Positions 6,907 through 8,683 of a stretch of 8,683 bases of DNA are shown here, piece after piece. A program made the position numbers and the translations under genes. The DNA is from JBQTIU01 sp052387815 (GTDB lineage: Bacteria > Pseudomonadota > Alphaproteobacteria > CACIAM-22H2). The notes under the pieces were generated by a model. The model did no database searches. It saw only the letters and a program-made list of their open reading frames with translations, and was not told where the DNA came from. The first letter of the stretch is position 1; the number at the start of each line of letters is the position of its first letter. The stretch is taken from positions 1 to 8,683 of the forward strand of contig JBQTIU010000080.1 in NCBI GenBank assembly GCA_052387815.1. Direction: 5' to 3'.

Positions 6907-6939
6907 TGAAACGCTGTTCCACTCAATAACACCGTTCCG
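6907..6939. promoter_or_regulatory. Two IclR-type operator-like sites
   Basis: Site 1 (6907-6921), TGAAACGCTGTTCCA, is an imperfect 15-bp palindrome with arms TGAAAC and GTTCCA (one mismatch in six) around a 3-base centre. Site 2 (6925-6939), AATAACACCGTTCCG, keeps the AAC-N3-GTT core and GTTCC right arm and lies 18 bp further along. The 15-bp size and AAC-N3-GTT form are close to palindromes bound by IclR-family proteins. Both overlap the proposed promoter elements next to the IclR gene. Confidence 0.55.
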
Positions 6940-6985
6940 CTATAGTCAAGCGGATTCGGGCAGCGATCTACGGCGGCGGCTGGAC

Positions 6986-6995
6986 AAGGAGGTGA
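6986..6995 (+). promoter_or_regulatory. Very strong ribosome binding site
   Basis: AAGGAGGTGA is a full-length match to the anti-Shine-Dalgarno, 4 bases before the ATG at 7000. It is the strongest site in the window and fixes that start. Confidence 0.9.
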
Positions 6996-6999
6996 CTTC

Positions 7000-7698
7000 A
7001 TGAGTCTCGTGGGCCACGGCGCGATCGCGATCTGGAACGACATTGCCCCCGACGGACGGGCGAGTTTCTACGCGTGGCACGGGCGCGAGCACGTGCCCGA
7101 GCGTGTCGGTATTCCCGGCTTTCTCCGCGGCCGCCGCTACGTGGCGATCCACGGCAGCCCGGAGTTTTTCACGCTTTACGAGACCGCCGGCCCGCAGACA
7201 ATCTCCGGCGTCGACTACCTCACCCGGCTCAACAACCCGACGCCGTGGACGCGCGAAGCGGTCAAGGCGTTCCGCAACACGGCGCGGTCGCTCTGCCGGG
7301 TGGTCGCGACGCACGGCTTCGGCCAGGGCGGGCTTCTCGCGACCTGGCGCTACGACGTGGCGCCCGGCCGCGAGGAGGAGCAGCGGCACCTCCTGTGCCA
7401 CCGCATCTTGCCGGAGCTGGTCAATCGGCCCGGCGTCGCCGGCGCCCATCTGTGCGTCGCCGACGTCGCCGCGAGTTCGCTCGACACGGCCGAGCGCCGG
7501 GAGCACAGCCAAGACCGCGCGATCCTGGGATGGGTCGTGATGGTCGAGGGCTGGGACGATCCTGAGCCCTTCGACGCGCTTCTCCGGAGCGTCCTGTCGG
7601 AGGCGGTGCTGGCCGGCGCCGGCGCCAAGGCGCCGGTGGCCTACGGGCTCTATCGGCTGCAGTACAGCTGTTGCAAGACGCCGTCGACCGCCGGCTGA
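7000..7698 (+). CDS. Uncharacterised tandem dimeric alpha/beta-barrel (EthD-like) protein
   Basis: A 232-residue soluble protein with no signal peptide or membrane segment. The N-terminal half has FYAWHGREHVPERVGIPGFL and RGRRY (about 23-47), a pattern seen in EthD/DABB ferredoxin-like domains where a His-rich helix borders the active cavity, then FFTLYET as a core strand. The C-terminal half repeats the layout (LLATWRYDVAPGREEEQRHLL, a helix, and a final strand GWVVMVEGWDD), so the chain likely forms two fused ferredoxin-like repeats. Relatives are often small ligand-binding or degradative enzymes, but no specific reaction can be assigned. His26 and His31 are candidate functional residues. 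It is the first gene of the plus-strand unit behind a near-perfect ribosome site, 13 bases before the SDR gene, and faces the IclR operon. Confidence 0.85.
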   Translation: MSLVGHGAIAIWNDIAPDGRASFYAWHGREHVPERVGIPGFLRGRRYVAIHGSPEFFTLYETAGPQTISGVDYLTRLNNPTPWTREAVKAFRNTARSLCRVVATHGFGQGGLLATWRYDVAPGREEEQRHLLCHRILPELVNRPGVAGAHLCVADVAASSLDTAERREHSQDRAILGWVVMVEGWDDPEPFDALLRSVLSEAVLAGAGAKAPVAYGLYRLQYSCCKTPSTAG

Positions 7699-7711
7699 GG
7701 CGAGGGATGCC

Positions 7712-8488
7712 GTGAACCGCTATGACCTTTCGGGCAAGACGGCGATCGTTACGGGCGGGGCCGGCGGCATCGGGGTGGCCGTCGCCTCCTCGATGCTCGC
7801 GGCGGGCGTGCGGGTCAGCCTGTGGGACCGCGCGGCCGACCGCCTGCGCGACATGGCGGCGCAGTTCGCCCAACGCGTGGGCGCGTCCGACCGAATCGCT
7901 ACCCGCGTCGCCGACGTGACCGACCCAGCCTCGATCGAGGCGGCCGTCGCTGCCGACCTCGCGGCCTTCGGCCGCCTCGATGTGCTGGTCAACAACGCCG
8001 GCATCCTCGGCCCCGTCTGCCCGACGTGGGAATGCGATCCAGCGGAGTTCCGCCGCGTCCTCGAGGTCAACCTGACCGGCTGCTTCCTGTGCCTGCGCGC
8101 GGTCATCAAGGTGATGCGCCGCCAGGCGGCGAGGCCCCATCGCGGGCACGTCATCAACGTCGCGTCGATCCAGGGCCAGGAGGGGATGGCGCGGGCCGGC
8201 GCCTACAGCGCGGCCAAGGCCGGGCTGATCGCGCTCACCAAGTCGGCCGCCAAGGAGCTCGCACTCGAGAAGATTTTTGTGAATTGCATAACGCCGGCCG
8301 CCGCCGAGACGGCCATGGCGCGCGAGATCACCGACCGGCGGCGCCGCGACATTCTGGGCCGGATTCCGATGGGCCGCTTTGTCGAGGTGCGGGAGATCGC
8401 CACGATGGTGACGTGGCTCGCCTCGGCCGACTGCTCGTTCTCGACCGGCGCCGTGTTCGACATCTCGGGCGGCCGGGCCACGTACTGA
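7712..8488 (+). CDS. Classical short-chain dehydrogenase/reductase (FabG-like)
   Basis: A 258-residue NAD(P)-dependent oxidoreductase with a complete classical SDR set: TGGAGGIG (14-21) for the cofactor, Asp39 after strand 2 (suggesting NAD over NADP), ADVTD (67-71), NNAG (94-97), Asn120, Ser152 in NVASIQG, and Tyr165/Lys169 in YSAAKAG. The C-terminus FDISGGRATY is normal. It likely interconverts an alcohol and a ketone in the pathway served by the cluster; the substrate is unknown. The start is a GTG at 7712 preceded by GAGGGAT at suitable spacing; a nearby ATG at 7707 is out of frame and hits a stop at once. The gene is 13 bases after the EthD-like gene and presumably cotranscribed. Unlike the minus-strand SDR at 135-913, its active site is canonical and its frame intact. 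Confidence 0.96.
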   Translation: MNRYDLSGKTAIVTGGAGGIGVAVASSMLAAGVRVSLWDRAADRLRDMAAQFAQRVGASDRIATRVADVTDPASIEAAVAADLAAFGRLDVLVNNAGILGPVCPTWECDPAEFRRVLEVNLTGCFLCLRAVIKVMRRQAARPHRGHVINVASIQGQEGMARAGAYSAAKAGLIALTKSAAKELALEKIFVNCITPAAAETAMAREITDRRRRDILGRIPMGRFVEVREIATMVTWLASADCSFSTGAVFDISGGRATY

Positions 8489-8540
8489 GCGCCGGCCGGC
8501 GGCGAGATCGCGGTGCGCGCCTGGCCCTTCGCCTCATCCC
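8489..8540. other. Convergent intergenic gap
   Basis: Fifty-two bases between the SDR stop and the stop of the minus-strand racemase fragment. It includes a perfect 12-bp palindrome CGCCGGCCGGCG (8490-8501), which could form a short GC hairpin, but there is no T-run, so a terminator is not supported. Confidence 0.4.
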
Positions 8541-8683
8541 TCACGGCGCCTTTTCCCCCACCAGCGCCCTGAGCTTGGCGACCGCGCGCTCGGGCGTCGT
8601 CAGCACGGAGCGACCCGCAACGGGGGCGATCCTGTTTGCCGCGCGGGCCATCGAGAACTGGGCCAGCACCAGGGCGTCGAGCT
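8541..8683 (-). pseudogene. Asp/Glu racemase-like C-terminus (partial, continues at position 101 of the left end)
   Basis: The minus-strand frame ending in TGA at 8543-8541 encodes ELDALVLAQFSMARAANRIA, then PVAGRSVLTTPERAVAKLRA and a short tail LVGEKAP. The VLAQ-SMA loop followed by VLT-(S/T)P-AV-LR is the characteristic end of Asp/Glu/hydantoin racemase-superfamily proteins, enzymes that invert an alpha carbon or act as maleate/arylmalonate-type isomerases or decarboxylases. Only about 47 residues are inside this end. Joining to the left end via the 101-bp overlap adds about 12 more before the sequence becomes the SDR gene. The 5' two-thirds is absent. It is convergent with the plus-strand SDR. 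The family call rests on a short stretch and is moderate. Confidence 0.65.
8583..8683. repeat. Terminal direct repeat, right copy
   Basis: Exact copy of bases 1-101 in direct orientation; the unique sequence is therefore 8582 bp if the molecule is treated as a circle. Confidence 0.95.

Larger units (their letters stand above)
6880..6999. promoter_or_regulatory. Divergent promoter region between IclR operon and EthD-like/SDR pair
   Basis: The only divergent intergenic region in the window, notably more AT-rich (about 6901-6955) than its surroundings. For the plus strand, TATAGT (6941-6946) is a plausible -10 with TTCCAC (6917-6922) as a poor -35 at 18-bp spacing. For the minus strand, TTGACT (6949-6944) is a plausible -35 with TATTGA or TTGAGT 15-17 bases further as a -10. 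The two candidate promoters overlap each other and the operator-like repeats, so one bound regulator could affect both. The boxes are assigned by eye. Confidence 0.6.

Noticed and set aside
5996..6922. Long N-terminal extension of the permease frame
   Set aside because: It is the IclR gene in another frame; the ATGA overlap and the family length put the permease start at 5995.
8490..8501. 12-bp perfect palindrome as a bidirectional terminator
   Set aside because: GC-only palindrome without loop space or T-tract; such words are common in DNA this GC-rich.
1..8683. CRISPR array, tRNA, rRNA or insertion sequence
   Set aside because: No spaced short repeats, tRNA-like cloverleaf, rRNA sequence or transposase reading was noticed on either strand.

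Overview
The window is high-GC DNA with tightly packed genes, short intergenic gaps, 4-base ATGA/GTGA gene overlaps and strong Shine-Dalgarno sites. It carries an IclR-regulated accessory catabolic cluster of proteobacterial type. A soil or metagenomic alphaproteobacterium is my best guess, but there is no rRNA or housekeeping marker to confirm it.

Layout. One long minus-strand operon covers about 6879 down to 135. In transcription order it holds an IclR-family regulator, an ABC permease, a periplasmic substrate-binding protein, an ABC ATPase (together a complete NitT/TauT/SsuBCA-type importer), an NAD-dependent epimerase-like protein, a metal-dependent amidohydrolase, and a short-chain dehydrogenase (SDR) broken by two frameshifts. 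A 120-bp divergent control region (6880-6999) with two IclR-type operator-like sites separates it from a short plus-strand pair: an uncharacterised tandem dimeric alpha/beta-barrel (EthD-like) protein and an intact classical SDR. After the plus-strand SDR, a convergent minus-strand fragment encodes the C-terminus of an Asp/Glu-racemase-like enzyme.

Topology. Bases 1-101 are repeated exactly at 8583-8683, so the window behaves as a closed 8582-bp circle. Joining the ends makes the racemase fragment continuous: it runs from its stop at 8541 through the join to about position 137, where it abuts the stop codon of the broken SDR. There is no replication, partition, mobilisation, integrase or transposase gene. 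A real plasmid is therefore doubtful. A tandem chromosomal amplification, an excised circle, or an assembly-graph artefact fits better, and the SDR/racemase boundary is the likely joint.

How the genes may work together. The importer would bring in a small organic molecule. The amidohydrolase, epimerase-like protein, two SDRs, EthD-like protein and (if intact elsewhere) the racemase would process it, with the IclR protein sensing the substrate or an intermediate. The substrate cannot be named from sequence. The most unusual features are the circular closure with its racemase/SDR joint, the double frameshift in the SDR, the non-canonical SDR active site, and the paired operator-like sites.
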